Below are positions 16,217-25,190 of a stretch of DNA of 64,000 bases, one piece after another. Numbering within the stretch: the first letter of the stretch is position 1; the number at the start of each line of letters is the position of its first letter. Both the position numbers and the translations under genes were made by a program. This stretch comes from an uncultured Eubacteriales bacterium (GTDB taxonomy: Bacteria > Bacillota > Clostridia > Oscillospirales > Oscillospiraceae): assembly GCA_900550165.1 (NCBI GenBank), contig URQY01000001.1, positions 1-64,000 on the forward strand. Reading direction: 5' to 3'. Below the pieces are notes generated by a model. It saw nothing but the letters and a program-made list of their open reading frames with translations. It had not been told where the DNA came from and did no database searches.

Positions 16217-16630
16217 GGCACAGAGGAGCTGGGGCATCTCGAGATGGTTGGCACCATCGTTCATCAGCTTACGAGAGATCTGACGCCGGAGCAGCTCAAA
16301 GAGGGCGGCTTTGATACCTACTTTGTTGACCACACGACGGGCGTTTTCCCGCAGTTTGCTTCGGGCTATCCCTGGTCGGCGAGCACCATGCAGGTCACCG
16401 GCGATACCATCGCGGATTTGACCGAAGACCTGGCAGCAGAGCAGAAGGCTCGCGTGACGTATGACAACATCCTGCGTCTTTCTGACGATCCGGACGTGAG
16501 CGACGTCATCAAGTTCCTGCGGGCGCGCGAGATCGTGCATTTCCAGCGCTTCGGCGAGGGTCTCCGCCTTGTAAAGGACCGTCTGGACGAGAAAAACGTC
16601 TACTATGTGAATCCGAGCTTCGACCGGTAA
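16217..16630 (+). pseudogene. cotJC: 3' part of manganese catalase/spore coat gene cotJC
   Basis: Frame from 16217 reads GTEELGHLEMVGT, then FVDHTTGVFP, ASGYPWSAST and DLTEDLAAEQKARVTYDNIL, with a matching C-terminus. This is the CotJC/manganese catalase family, including metal-ligand Glu and His residues of the second half (EELGH, AREIVHFQ). About the first 80 residues are missing; upstream sequence is island DNA. The start may lie left of the window if the island is an insertion. A short frame from ATG 16244 remains but would lack half of the metal site. Confidence 0.85.
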
Positions 16631-16633
16631 ATA

Positions 16634-16667
16634 AAAAAGGAGCACGCTGATCGGCGTGCTCCTTTTT
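16634..16667. terminator. Bidirectional terminator between cotJC and the lipoprotein gene
   Basis: AAAAAGGAGCACGC and GCGTGCTCCTTTTT flank a 6-base loop. The A-run and T-run make it function for the convergent genes on both sides. Confidence 0.9.
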
Positions 16668-16674
16668 ATATCGT

Positions 16675-17505
16675 TTATCCGCTGATGGCCTCGTCATAGA
16701 CGGCGACCGCACCGCTGTGACAGGCGCTAAACTTATCGCGGAAGGTATTGACGAGGTCCTCATCGCCATAGACCGACACGACATACTGCCCCGTCGTGAA
16801 GATCACGAGCTTGTCTGGAAAGCCGCACATCCACTGCTTGCCCTGCACGGCACTGCGGATATCGTCCGCGACCTTCGAGACATTGCCCGCGTCGGCCACG
16901 TGGAACGCGCCGCAGGTAAAGGTGTTCATGTTCATCATATGGACGAGCGACGCCGCGCCGTCGATGAGCGAAACATCGTCAGACGGGAACGTGAGCTGGT
17001 AGGTCAGGCTGTCGACATTCGACACATCGAAGCTGCCGGGGGCATCGTCAACGGCGTGCTCCGCATCACCGCCGCCGGCGGGGAACTTGTCGTCTTCGCT
17101 GTAGGTACTCCAGACAGAGGTGAGCAGCGAAAGCGCACCGGTGTTCTGTTCGGCGGGCGTCTCGGTGGGTGTTTCCGGCGGCGTTTCCGTGGGCTTGGAC
17201 GGCGCGGAGGGCTTGCTTGCAGGCGCCTCGTCCTTCTTGCTGTCAGTTTTTGCCGGCTCCGACGGCTTTTGCGTCTCCCCCGGCTTTTCGTCCTTGTTTG
17301 CGTCCGGCTCGGTCTTCGCGCCGTCATCAGAAGGCTCCTCCTTGGACGCATCGTCCGTTTCAGGAGTCTCCTGCTTGTCGTCGATCGGCGTTTCCTCCTG
17401 CACGGGGTCCTCATCCGGCTGCTTGTCCTCGTCGGCTTTGCTGCCGCAGGCGGCGAGCGAAAGCATCAGCGCGCAGGCCGTGAGAAGATACAGTAGCTTT
17501 TTCAT
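16675..17505 (-). CDS. Lipoprotein with long low-complexity linker, unknown function
   Basis: This 276-residue protein starts with a lipoprotein signal (KKLLYLLTACALML, lipobox SLAAC), so it is anchored outside the membrane. Residues about 25-125 are a Glu/Asp/Lys/Pro/Thr-rich linker. The C-terminal domain (about 125-276) contains HMMNMNTFTCGAFHVADA and WMCGFPDKLVIFTTGQYVVS, which I do not assign to a named family. ATG 17505 has GGAG at 7 bases; the TTG codon before it is less likely. Confidence 0.75.
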   Translation of the reverse strand: MKKLLYLLTACALMLSLAACGSKADEDKQPDEDPVQEETPIDDKQETPETDDASKEEPSDDGAKTEPDANKDEKPGETQKPSEPAKTDSKKDEAPASKPSAPSKPTETPPETPTETPAEQNTGALSLLTSVWSTYSEDDKFPAGGGDAEHAVDDAPGSFDVSNVDSLTYQLTFPSDDVSLIDGAASLVHMMNMNTFTCGAFHVADAGNVSKVADDIRSAVQGKQWMCGFPDKLVIFTTGQYVVSVYGDEDLVNTFRDKFSACHSGAVAVYDEAISG

Positions 17506-17633
17506 CAACGTTCTCCTTGGTTTTTATCGTATTTTGCATACCGTATTCTAACAGAAAACTTTGAGAAAGGGAAGTCTTTTCTTCTTGCTGCCAACCGTGC
17601 GAACGCCCCCTGCGCCGCGCAGGAAAAACAGGA

Positions 17634-18062
17634 TCAGATCACGTAATCGTACCCGCCATCCTCGCGCAGCAGATCCGCGAGCGTGTACTGATCAAGATAT
17701 TTATTGATGACGTCGTTCAGCCCGGCCCAGAGCGACAGCGTGCGGCATTCGGCCGCGCGGTCACACGGCGCGCTGCCGGACTCGAGACACGCAACCGGTG
17801 CGAGCGAGCCCTCCATCAGCCGCAGGATCTGGCCCGCAGTGAACTGATCGGGGCTCTTGCACAGGCGGTAGCCGCCGCCCTTGCCGCGCATTCCCTCGAC
17901 CACACCGCCCTTGACGAGCGTCTTGACAATGCTCTCGAGATATTTTTCCGAGATATCCTGCCGCTTGGCGATCTCCTTGAGCGGGATATACCCGTCGGTC
18001 TGGTGCTCGGCCATGTCGATGAGCACGCGCAGTGCGTAGCGGCCCTTGGTTGAAATCATCAT
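17634..18062 (-). CDS. Rrf2-family regulator (CymR/IscR-like)
   Basis: The 142-residue protein has the Rrf2 winged helix (STKGRYALRVLIDMA, IPLKEIAKRQDISEKYLE, GMRGKGGGYRL) and a Cys cluster (ACLESGSAPC, then AEC) at the place where IscR binds an Fe-S cluster. It is divergent from cysK, which suggests control of sulfur metabolism as CymR does with CysK. Its promoter overlaps a perfect inverted repeat, consistent with autoregulation. The cysteines leave open a cluster-sensing role. Confidence 0.85.
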   Translation of the reverse strand: MMISTKGRYALRVLIDMAEHQTDGYIPLKEIAKRQDISEKYLESIVKTLVKGGVVEGMRGKGGGYRLCKSPDQFTAGQILRLMEGSLAPVACLESGSAPCDRAAECRTLSLWAGLNDVINKYLDQYTLADLLREDGGYDYVI

Positions 18063-18130
18063 AACTTATTCACGCCTTTCTGTCCCCATCCGTTGAAAAG
18101 CGCAATGGTTTGCTTTCTTCAACTTCTGAT

Positions 18131-18165
18131 AATCCTATTATATTACATGGTTTATAGGATTTCAA
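18131..18165 (-). promoter_or_regulatory. Promoter and operator of the Rrf2 regulator
   Basis: On the minus strand, TTGAAA (18165-18160) and TATAAT (18142-18137) are 17 bases apart. AATCCTAT (18131-18138) and ATAGGATT (18154-18161) form a perfect inverted repeat that overlaps both elements, a likely Rrf2-family operator. Confidence 0.7.
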
Positions 18166-18187
18166 CAGATTTTTTTGAAATTTTCTC

Positions 18188-18216
18188 TTGACAAATCAAA
18201 AGGCGCATCGTATAAT
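18188..18216 (+). promoter_or_regulatory. Consensus promoter for cysK
   Basis: TTGACA (18188-18193) and TATAAT (18211-18216), 17 bases apart, form a perfect sigma-A promoter. The transcript would begin near 18223 and carry a leader of about 165 bases before cysK, including a small Cys-codon ORF. Confidence 0.85.
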
Positions 18217-18250
18217 CCCTACATACCTACTCGAAAGGTTGGTAATAAAC

Positions 18251-18298
18251 ATGGCTTCATTCCTTCACCCCTTCCGATGTCGCCGCGGCAGAGCTTAA
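18251..18298 (+). CDS. Candidate leader peptide of cysK
   Basis: ATG 18251 to TAA 18298 encodes 15 residues, MASFLHPFRCRRGRA, with one Cys followed by an Arg pair. GAAAGG lies about 10 bases before the ATG. It sits inside the 5' leader of the cysK transcript. Short Cys- and Arg-containing leader peptides are known before sulfur-assimilation genes in some bacteria; this one is inferred from position and composition. A second mini-frame (7 residues) follows before cysK. Confidence 0.5.
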   Translation: MASFLHPFRCRRGRA

Positions 18299-18386
18299 CG
18301 GCCGCAATGACCGTCGAAATCGAAAAGTAAAAAGAAAACAAAAATATTTTAGATATAGAACGTACATCGTTCAGGAGGAAAACATT

Positions 18387-19319
18387 ATGAGCAAGATCTA
18401 CACTTCTGCCGACCAGCTGATCGGCAAGACCCCCCTTCTCGAACTCTCGCGCATCGAAAAGGCGGAAAAGCTTGAGGCAAGACTGCTTGCCAAGCTTGAG
18501 TATTTGAACCCCGCGGGTTCTGTCAAGGACCGCATCGCCAAGGCTATTCTCGACGGCGCGGAGGCGAGCGGCAAGCTGAAGAGCGACTCCGTCATTATCG
18601 AGCCGACCTCCGGCAACACCGGTATCGGCCTCGCCTCCGTCGCCGCCGCGCGCGGCTACCGCATCATCATCGTCATGCCTGAGACCATGAGCGTCGAGCG
18701 CCGCCAGCTGATGAAGGCCTACGGCGCGGAGCTCGTCCTCTCCGACGGTGCCAAGGGCATGAAGGGCGCCATCGCCAAGGCCGAGGAGCTCGCCGCGCAG
18801 ACGCCGAACAGCTTTATCCCCGGTCAGTTCGTCAACCCCGCCAACCCCAAGGCGCACTATGAGACCACCGGCCCCGAGATCTGGGCCGATACCGACGGTC
18901 AGGTCGATATCTTCGTCGCAGGCGTCGGCACCGGCGGCACGCTGACCGGCACGGGCAAGTTCCTGAAGGAGCAGAAGCCCGACGTTAAGGTCGTCGCCGT
19001 TGAGCCCGCCTCCTCCCCCGTTCTGAGCAAGGGCGTCGCCGGCGCGCACAAGATCCAGGGCATCGGCGCAGGCTTCGTCCCCGACGTGCTGGATACCAAG
19101 ATCTATGATGAGATCATCCCCGTCGAAAACGACGATGCCTTTGCCACCGGCAAGCTCGTCGGCCACAGCGAGGGCGTGCTGGTCGGCATTTCCTCCGGCG
19201 CTGCTGTGTGGGCCGGTATCCAGCTCGCCAAGCGCCCCGAGAACAAGGGCAAGACCATCGTTGTCCTGCTGCCTGACACCGGCGACCGCTACCTCTCCAC
19301 TCCCCTGTTTCAGGATTGA
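18387..19319 (+). CDS. cysK: Cysteine synthase A (O-acetylserine sulfhydrylase)
   Basis: This 310-residue PLP enzyme makes cysteine from O-acetylserine and sulfide. The PLP Lys lies in NPAGSVKDR (Lys47), TSGNTGIG binds substrate, and GTGGTLTGTGKF binds the cofactor phosphate. Length is full for CysK. ATG 18387 follows GGAGG. It is driven by a consensus promoter, preceded by a candidate leader peptide, and divergent from an Rrf2 regulator that probably controls it. Confidence 0.96.
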   Translation: MSKIYTSADQLIGKTPLLELSRIEKAEKLEARLLAKLEYLNPAGSVKDRIAKAILDGAEASGKLKSDSVIIEPTSGNTGIGLASVAAARGYRIIIVMPETMSVERRQLMKAYGAELVLSDGAKGMKGAIAKAEELAAQTPNSFIPGQFVNPANPKAHYETTGPEIWADTDGQVDIFVAGVGTGGTLTGTGKFLKEQKPDVKVVAVEPASSPVLSKGVAGAHKIQGIGAGFVPDVLDTKIYDEIIPVENDDAFATGKLVGHSEGVLVGISSGAAVWAGIQLAKRPENKGKTIVVLLPDTGDRYLSTPLFQD

Positions 19320-19366
19320 TCCTCTCTTATTCCATTGATTTTCCCCTCTCTCATCTCTCTAAACGG

Positions 19367-19402
19367 CAAAAGCCTGCTGCCTCATTCGGCAGCAGGCTTT
19401 TG
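19367..19402. terminator. Bidirectional terminator between cysK and rsgA
   Basis: CAAAAGCCTGCTGCC and GGCAGCAGGCTTTTG pair as 15-base arms around a 6-base loop. The gene on each side is transcribed toward it. Confidence 0.92.
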
Positions 19403-19416
19403 TCCTGTCTGTTGGT

Positions 19417-20322
19417 TTATCCGCGCTTTCCGCGCCCTTCATTGCCCGCATTCCATTCGCGCAGGTCCTTGAGCTCATCGTAGAGCCTGCAATAGCTCTC
19501 ATGCCGGCCCTTGACGATCTGCCCATCCTTCACCGCCTGCCGCACGGCGCAGCCCTTCTCCTTCGTGTGGCTGCACCCGACGAAGCGGCAGTCCTCCCGG
19601 TACGGCGCAAACTCGGGAAAGCACTCCGGCAGGCGCGCTTTGAGCTCCAGATTGAGCCCCGTCGTTTCAAAGGAGGAAAAGCCCGGCGTGTCGATGATCT
19701 CCGCGCCGCAGGGCAGCTCATAGAGCTCGACATGGCGCGTTGTGTGCCGTCCGCGTCCGAGCGCCTGGCTCACCTCGCCCGTTTTGAGCGACATATTGGG
19801 GTCGAGCGCATTCAGAATGCTCGACTTGCCGACACCGGAATTGCCCGTCACGGCGGAGAGCCGCCCGACGAGCTGGGCGCGAAGCACCTCGATGCCTTCG
19901 CCCGTCTCCGCACTGACGCTGACGGTGCGAAAGCCTGCGCTTTCATAGTATTCCCGCAGCGTGTCCGCGGGGTCCAGATCGCACTTGTTAATGCAGATGA
20001 GCACGTCGCAGCCCTTGAGCGCGGCGATGGCCGTCATGCGGTCGACGAGATACGGGTCCGTTTTCGGAATGGCCTGCGAGCAGACGATGACCATCTGGTC
20101 AATGTTCGCAACGCTCGGCCGCTCGAAGAAATTGCGGCGCGGCAGGATCTCGTCGATGCGTCCCTCGCCGCCGGGAATTTCGCAGCAAACGACATGGTCG
20201 CCAACGAGCGGCGAGATCCCCTCGCGGCGGAATTTTCCGCGCGCCTTGCAGGTGAGGAGCGTTCCGTCCTCGCCCTTGACGTAGTAAAAGCCGCTCAGCG
20301 CGCGCTGTATCCTTCCCGTCAC
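19417..20322 (-). CDS. rsgA: Ribosome small subunit biogenesis GTPase RsgA
   Basis: This 301-residue protein has an N-terminal OB-fold, then a circularly permuted GTPase: NKCD (G4), GNSGVGKSSILN (G1) and DTPG (G3). A C-terminal zinc motif follows (CRFVGCSHTKEKGC). RsgA helps the 30S subunit mature. It overlaps the upstream prkC by 4 bases, the usual Firmicutes order of rlmN, prpC, prkC, rsgA. Confidence 0.96.
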   Translation of the reverse strand: MTGRIQRALSGFYYVKGEDGTLLTCKARGKFRREGISPLVGDHVVCCEIPGGEGRIDEILPRRNFFERPSVANIDQMVIVCSQAIPKTDPYLVDRMTAIAALKGCDVLICINKCDLDPADTLREYYESAGFRTVSVSAETGEGIEVLRAQLVGRLSAVTGNSGVGKSSILNALDPNMSLKTGEVSQALGRGRHTTRHVELYELPCGAEIIDTPGFSSFETTGLNLELKARLPECFPEFAPYREDCRFVGCSHTKEKGCAVRQAVKDGQIVKGRHESYCRLYDELKDLREWNAGNEGRGKRG

Positions 20323-22076
20323 GGCAGCTCCTCGCCTTCGACGCTCGGCTCCTCGCCGCCGTCGTCCACGTCAGGTCCAGAGCTGACAACGAACGTGATG
20401 ACTGTGCCCTCTTTTACGTCCGTATTGGGAGCAATGCTCTGCTCAAGCACCGTACCAATGGGGCTCACATCCGCCCGCGAGGACACATCGCCGACCACAA
20501 GGCCCATCTGCGTGGCCTGCTGGCGCACGATCTCAATGTCGCTGCCGGTGAAGGTGATGACCGGGATGAATTTCTTTTCCGAACCCTTGCTGACCACGAG
20601 AGACACCGTGTCGCCCTCATTCAGGGTCATCCCCGCCTCGGGAATGGTGCGGATGACATAGCCCGCCGTGATGGACTCGCTGTACTCCTCCAGCGTATCG
20701 TCGACGACGAGGCTGAGGTCCAGATTCTTGAGCTGGAGCGCCGCGTTGCGCCGTTCCGTATTGATGAGATTCGGCATGGACTCCGTCCGCGCGCCGGTGC
20801 TGACGAAGACCGAGATAACGCGGTTGCCCTTCACGGTCTTCCCCCTCTCGGGCGACTGCTCGATGATCTGCCCCGCCGCATATTCGCTGCTTGCGCGCTG
20901 GCCGATCTGCTCGATCTCGAAGATATCCTTCACGCGCTCGTCCGCCTCCGCCTCCGCGATGGTCATGCCGATGAGATGCGGCACCACATACTCCGTCGGC
21001 GTCTGCTCCTTGCCGAAGAGGTCGCTGAAGATTGCGTGCCACAGCAGCACGATGAGCGCGACCGCGGCCACCGCCGCACCGATGATCGTGAGCAGCTTGC
21101 GCGTGCCCATTTTGTGCGGGGGCTCCTCTTCCTCCGTATCATCCTCCTGCACCTTCTGCGCCTTGGACACAGTGTGCACGGCGGGGATATACTGCGTGGG
21201 CTCATCCGCGGTCTCGCGGTGCAGGTCCTCGATGGTAAAATCGAGGTCGACCTCGGGATTTTTGCGGAATTCCTCCAGGTCTGCAAGCATTTCGTCGGCC
21301 GAAGCATAGCGCTTGTCGATATCAGAGGCCATGGCCTTCATGCAGATGAGCTCCAGCGCCTCCGGCACATCGGGGTTGATCTCGCGCGGCGAGAGCGGCA
21401 CGGAGGACAAATGCTGGATGGCGACGGAAACGGCGCTGTCGCCCTCAAAGGGCAGTCTGCCCGTCAGCATCTCGTAGAGCACCACGCCCGCGGAATAGAT
21501 ATCCGAGCGCGCATCCGTGCGATCGCCCTTGGCCTGCTCGGGCGACATATAGTGCACCGAGCCGAGCGCCTCCTGCGTGAGCGTGTTGGCAGAGTTGGCA
21601 AGGCAGGCGATGCCGAAATCGGCGACCTTGACGCTGCCGTCGCGCAGGACCATGATGTTCTGCGGCTTGATGTCGCGGTGGATGATGCCGCGCGAATGCG
21701 CGTGCGAGAGCGCCTTCATGATCTGCGTGATGAAATGCAGCGCTTCGCGCCAGTTGAGCTGGCCGCGCTTTTCCATATACTGCTTGAGCGTGATACCGTC
21801 GATGAGCTCCATGACGATATACTCCGTTTCGCCGCGGCTCACGTCGTAGACCGAAACGATATTCGGGTGCGAGAGCATCGCGACGGCCTGCGACTCATCG
21901 CGGAAGCGGCGGCGGAAGTCTGCATCCTCTGCCAGGTCGCTTTTGAGCACCTTGACCGCCACAAGGCGATTGAGCCGGTGGCACTTGGCCTTGTAGACGA
22001 CCGCCATGCCGCCGCTGCCGATGACTTCGAGCAGCTCATAACGATTGTCGAGCATTTTGCCGATCATTTTATCCAT
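20319..22076 (-). CDS. prkC: PASTA-domain serine/threonine protein kinase
   Basis: A Hanks-type kinase (about residues 10-270) has HRDIKPQNIM and DFG, followed by a linker, one membrane helix (LLTIIGAAVAAVALIVLLWH) and three extracellular PASTA repeats that bind peptidoglycan fragments. PrkC/Stk1 links cell-wall state to growth and spore germination. ATG 22076 (MDKMIGKMLD) lies after GGAGG; the ATG at 22097 overlapping the prpC stop is the alternative. The acidic C-terminal tail is not conserved. Confidence 0.95.
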   Translation of the reverse strand: MDKMIGKMLDNRYELLEVIGSGGMAVVYKAKCHRLNRLVAVKVLKSDLAEDADFRRRFRDESQAVAMLSHPNIVSVYDVSRGETEYIVMELIDGITLKQYMEKRGQLNWREALHFITQIMKALSHAHSRGIIHRDIKPQNIMVLRDGSVKVADFGIACLANSANTLTQEALGSVHYMSPEQAKGDRTDARSDIYSAGVVLYEMLTGRLPFEGDSAVSVAIQHLSSVPLSPREINPDVPEALELICMKAMASDIDKRYASADEMLADLEEFRKNPEVDLDFTIEDLHRETADEPTQYIPAVHTVSKAQKVQEDDTEEEEPPHKMGTRKLLTIIGAAVAAVALIVLLWHAIFSDLFGKEQTPTEYVVPHLIGMTIAEAEADERVKDIFEIEQIGQRASSEYAAGQIIEQSPERGKTVKGNRVISVFVSTGARTESMPNLINTERRNAALQLKNLDLSLVVDDTLEEYSESITAGYVIRTIPEAGMTLNEGDTVSLVVSKGSEKKFIPVITFTGSDIEIVRQQATQMGLVVGDVSSRADVSPIGTVLEQSIAPNTDVKEGTVITFVVSSGPDVDDGGEEPSVEGEELP

Positions 22077-22093
22077 TCTTCGTGCCACCTCCT

Positions 22094-22825
22094 TCATTCG
22101 CAGTCTATGAGCACGACCGTCACATTGTCCGGCGCGCCCTGTGCCTTGGCCAGCGCGATGAGCTCGTCAAGGTTTTTCTCCGTGCTCTCCTCCGCGCACA
22201 CTGCGCGGCAGATATCCTCATCCGTTGCCGTGACGACGAGCCCGTCGGTGCACAGCAGCAGCTTGTCGCCCTGCGCGAGCGAGACCTCGAACGCGTCGCA
22301 CTGCGTGATCTCCTCCGTCCCGAGCGCGCGGGTGATCAGGTTGCGGTTTGGGTGTGTGCGCGCCTCCTCAGCGGTGATATTGCCGTTTTCCACGAGCGTC
22401 TGCACCACGCTGTGGTCGTGCGTGATGCGCGTGATGCCGCCGCTGCGCAGAAGATAGGCGCGGCTGTCGCCCACGTTGCAAACGATCGTCCCCTGTTCGC
22501 CCGCTACGGCAGAGACGAGCGTCGTCCCCATGCCGCGGCAGTCTTCATCCTCGATCGAGCGCTGATAAACCGCAGTGTTGGCCTGCGCCACGCAGAACGA
22601 CGCAAGCTCGCGCAGCTGCTCCATGCTCATGTCCTCGCGCAGCAGCGCGCGCAGCTCCTTCAAAAAGGTCTCGACCGCGAGCGTGCTTGCGATCTGCCCG
22701 CCCTCCGCGCCGCCCATACCGTCGCACACGACGGCGATGACCCGGCTGCCGACGGTCTCGACGGCAAAGGTATCCTGATTTTCGTGCCGGCGCAGTCCGA
22801 CGTCGGTCTTACCAAGGGCGTTCAT
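22094..22825 (-). CDS. prpC: PP2C-family protein phosphatase
   Basis: This 243-residue phosphatase has the PP2C metal-binding motifs RRHENQD, VCDGMGG, GDSRAYL and APDNVTVVL. It removes phosphates placed by PrkC, encoded next to it, and typically also acts on elongation factors and cell-division proteins. Its start overlaps the rlmN stop by 4 bases. Confidence 0.95.
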   Translation of the reverse strand: MNALGKTDVGLRRHENQDTFAVETVGSRVIAVVCDGMGGAEGGQIASTLAVETFLKELRALLREDMSMEQLRELASFCVAQANTAVYQRSIEDEDCRGMGTTLVSAVAGEQGTIVCNVGDSRAYLLRSGGITRITHDHSVVQTLVENGNITAEEARTHPNRNLITRALGTEEITQCDAFEVSLAQGDKLLLCTDGLVVTATDEDICRAVCAEESTEKNLDELIALAKAQGAPDNVTVVLIDCE

Positions 22826-23859
22826 TGTGCGGCACCTTCTCTTTCTTTCATTTCCTTGCGCCGAAGCTGCCCGCAGCTTGCGTCGATATCTCCGCCGAGA
22901 CTGCGGCGGACCGTCGCCGTCAGGCCGTGGGACTCAAGGCGCTTCTGGAACGCGCTCACGCGCTTGCTGGGCTTGAATTCGCTCTCGACCACGTCGTTGA
23001 GCGGGATGAGGTTCACGTGTCCCGGCATCCCGTGAATTTTTTCTGCCAGCAGGTCTGCCTGCCAGTCGTGGTCGTTCACACCGTCAATCATCGCGTATTC
23101 AAACGAGATGCGGCGGCCCGTTTTCTTAAAATACCGGTGGCAGGCCGCAAAGAGCTCGGAAACGTCGTAGGCGTTGTTCACCGGCATGATGCGGCTGCGC
23201 GTCTCGCTGTCGGGCGCGTGGAGCGAAACGGACAGCGTGAGCTGCAGATTGTCCTCGGCCAGCGCGTCGATGCCCGGCACCACGCCGCAGGTGGAGAGCG
23301 AGATGTGCCGCATCCCGATGTTCATCCCGTCCGGATGGTTGATCAGCTCCAGAAATCGCATCACATTCGCGCGGTTATCGAGCGGCTCGCCGATGCCCAT
23401 GAGCACGATGTTGGAAATTTCCTTCCCCGCATCGAGCTGCGTAAAGAGCACCTGGTCGAGCATTTCGGACGGCGTCAGGTCGCGCACCTTGCCGGCAAGC
23501 GTCGAGGCGCAGAATTTGCATCCCATGCGGCAGCCGACCTGCGAGGAAATGCAGACCGTGTTGCCGTGGTGATAGGACATCAGCACCGTTTCGATGCAGT
23601 TGCCGTCAGACAGCTCCCAAAGGTACTTGATCGTCCCGTCGAGCTTCGAGACCTGCTTGCGCGCAACAGTCGGCGCAGTAATGACATATTCGCGCGCAAG
23701 CTTTTCGCGCAGCGACTTGGGAATGTTGATCATCTGGTCGAATTCCGTCACACCGCGGTGCAGCCAGGAGAATACCTGCTTGCCGCGAAAGGACGGCTCC
23801 CCCATCGCGCGCAGCGCTTCGCTGATCTCGCCCAGCGTCATCGACTTGATATCCGTCAT
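22822..23859 (-). CDS. rlmN: 23S rRNA/tRNA adenine-C2 methyltransferase RlmN
   Basis: This 345-residue radical SAM enzyme has the cluster motif CRMGCKFC in place of plain CxxxCxxC, and catalytic Cys residues in the N- and C-terminal parts (SLGGDIDASCGQLR at the end). It methylates A2503 of 23S rRNA and A37 of some tRNAs. Length is standard. It overlaps rsmB by 4 bases. Confidence 0.95.
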   Translation of the reverse strand: MTDIKSMTLGEISEALRAMGEPSFRGKQVFSWLHRGVTEFDQMINIPKSLREKLAREYVITAPTVARKQVSKLDGTIKYLWELSDGNCIETVLMSYHHGNTVCISSQVGCRMGCKFCASTLAGKVRDLTPSEMLDQVLFTQLDAGKEISNIVLMGIGEPLDNRANVMRFLELINHPDGMNIGMRHISLSTCGVVPGIDALAEDNLQLTLSVSLHAPDSETRSRIMPVNNAYDVSELFAACHRYFKKTGRRISFEYAMIDGVNDHDWQADLLAEKIHGMPGHVNLIPLNDVVESEFKPSKRVSAFQKRLESHGLTATVRRSLGGDIDASCGQLRRKEMKEREGAAQ

Positions 23860-25190
23860 GCTTTCCTCCTCATGCGGCTGAGATAAAACCCATCCGTACC
23901 GTTGCGCTGCGGCCAGAGCGTCAGATACCCCGGCGCAGCTTCCCCGTTCGGCAGGGAGAATTCCTCATAGACAAATTCCGGGTGCGAAGATAGGAACGCA
24001 TCCGTCACGTGTTCATTTTCCTCGGGCAGGACGGTGCAGGTCGAGTAGACCAGCACACCGCCCGCCCTCACATAGCGCGCGCTGTTTTCCAGGATCGCGC
24101 GCTGGATCTCCGGCAGCGCCGCAAGCTCGGCGGCATCCTTATAGCGGATATCCGGCTTTTTGCGGATGATGCCAAGGCCCGAGCACGGCACATCGCACAC
24201 GACCGTGTCGTATTTCCCCTCCCACTCCGGGCGGAAGATACGTCCGTCGGCCGCGGCGGTCTCGATGCAGGTGATGCCAAGGCGCTGCGCACCCTCGCGG
24301 ATGCGCTTTAATTTGTTCTCGTGCAGATCGCAGGCGAGGATATCGCCCTCGTTCTCCATCGCGAACGCCGCGGCAAACGACTTGCCGCCAGGCGCGGCGC
24401 AGACGTCCAGCACCTTTTGTCCCTTTTCAAAGCCCGCAGCATAGGTCACAAGCCTTGCCGCCGCATCCTGCACCGTGAAGCGGCCCTGATAAAAGCTCGC
24501 AAGCGTCGTGAGGTCGCCGGTACCGGAAAGCTCGAAGCAGCCCGGCACCCATTCGTGCGCGCGCGCCTCGATCCCCTCGCCGGATAGCTCGCGCACGAGC
24601 CCCTCGCCGTCCGTTTTGAGGGGGTTCACCTGCGCGGTGATGGGAGAGGCCTCGTTGTCGATGCGCAAAAACTGCTCCGCCTCAGCGTCTCCCAATAGCG
24701 CCGTGAGCTTTTCCACCAGCCACTTCGGATGGCTGTAGGCAATGCTCAGGCGCGAGAGCGTATCCTGCGGCAGCGGCGGGAGATTTTCCTTATTCTGTGC
24801 GACCTTGCGCAGCACCGCGTTGGCAAGCCCGCTCGCCGCCGCGCGTCCGTTCGTGCGGCAAAGCTCCACAGATTCGCTCACCGCCGCGTGGTCGGGCACC
24901 TTGTCCAAAAATAAGATCTGATACGCGCCGATGCGCAGAATATCGGCCAGCGGCGGCTGCAAATGGTCGAGCTTCTGCGTGCAGTAGGCGCCAAGGTACC
25001 AGTTCAGCAGCAGCTCGTTCTGCATCACGCCGTAGACGATGCGGCTGCAAAGCGCCGCGTCCTGCGCATTCAGCGCCGTTTTGGAAAGCTGTGCCTTGAG
25101 CGCCGCATCCGCCCACGCACCGTTGCGGCGACAGGCGACGAGTACGGCAAGCGCGCATTCGCGCGCGTTGGCAGTTGTTCCCTTACGCAT
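23856..25190 (-). CDS. rsmB: 16S rRNA cytosine-C5 methyltransferase RsmB
   Basis: This 444-residue protein has a NusB-like N-terminal RNA-binding domain (about 1-140) and a SAM methyltransferase domain with DVCAAPGGKSF, VVCDVPCSGLG and VYSTCTVLPEENE, including the two catalytic Cys residues. It methylates C967 of 16S rRNA. It overlaps fmt and rlmN, forming the standard def-fmt-rsmB-rlmN run. Confidence 0.95.
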   Translation of the reverse strand: MRKGTTANARECALAVLVACRRNGAWADAALKAQLSKTALNAQDAALCSRIVYGVMQNELLLNWYLGAYCTQKLDHLQPPLADILRIGAYQILFLDKVPDHAAVSESVELCRTNGRAAASGLANAVLRKVAQNKENLPPLPQDTLSRLSIAYSHPKWLVEKLTALLGDAEAEQFLRIDNEASPITAQVNPLKTDGEGLVRELSGEGIEARAHEWVPGCFELSGTGDLTTLASFYQGRFTVQDAAARLVTYAAGFEKGQKVLDVCAAPGGKSFAAAFAMENEGDILACDLHENKLKRIREGAQRLGITCIETAAADGRIFRPEWEGKYDTVVCDVPCSGLGIIRKKPDIRYKDAAELAALPEIQRAILENSARYVRAGGVLVYSTCTVLPEENEHVTDAFLSSHPEFVYEEFSLPNGEAAPGYLTLWPQRNGTDGFYLSRMRRKA

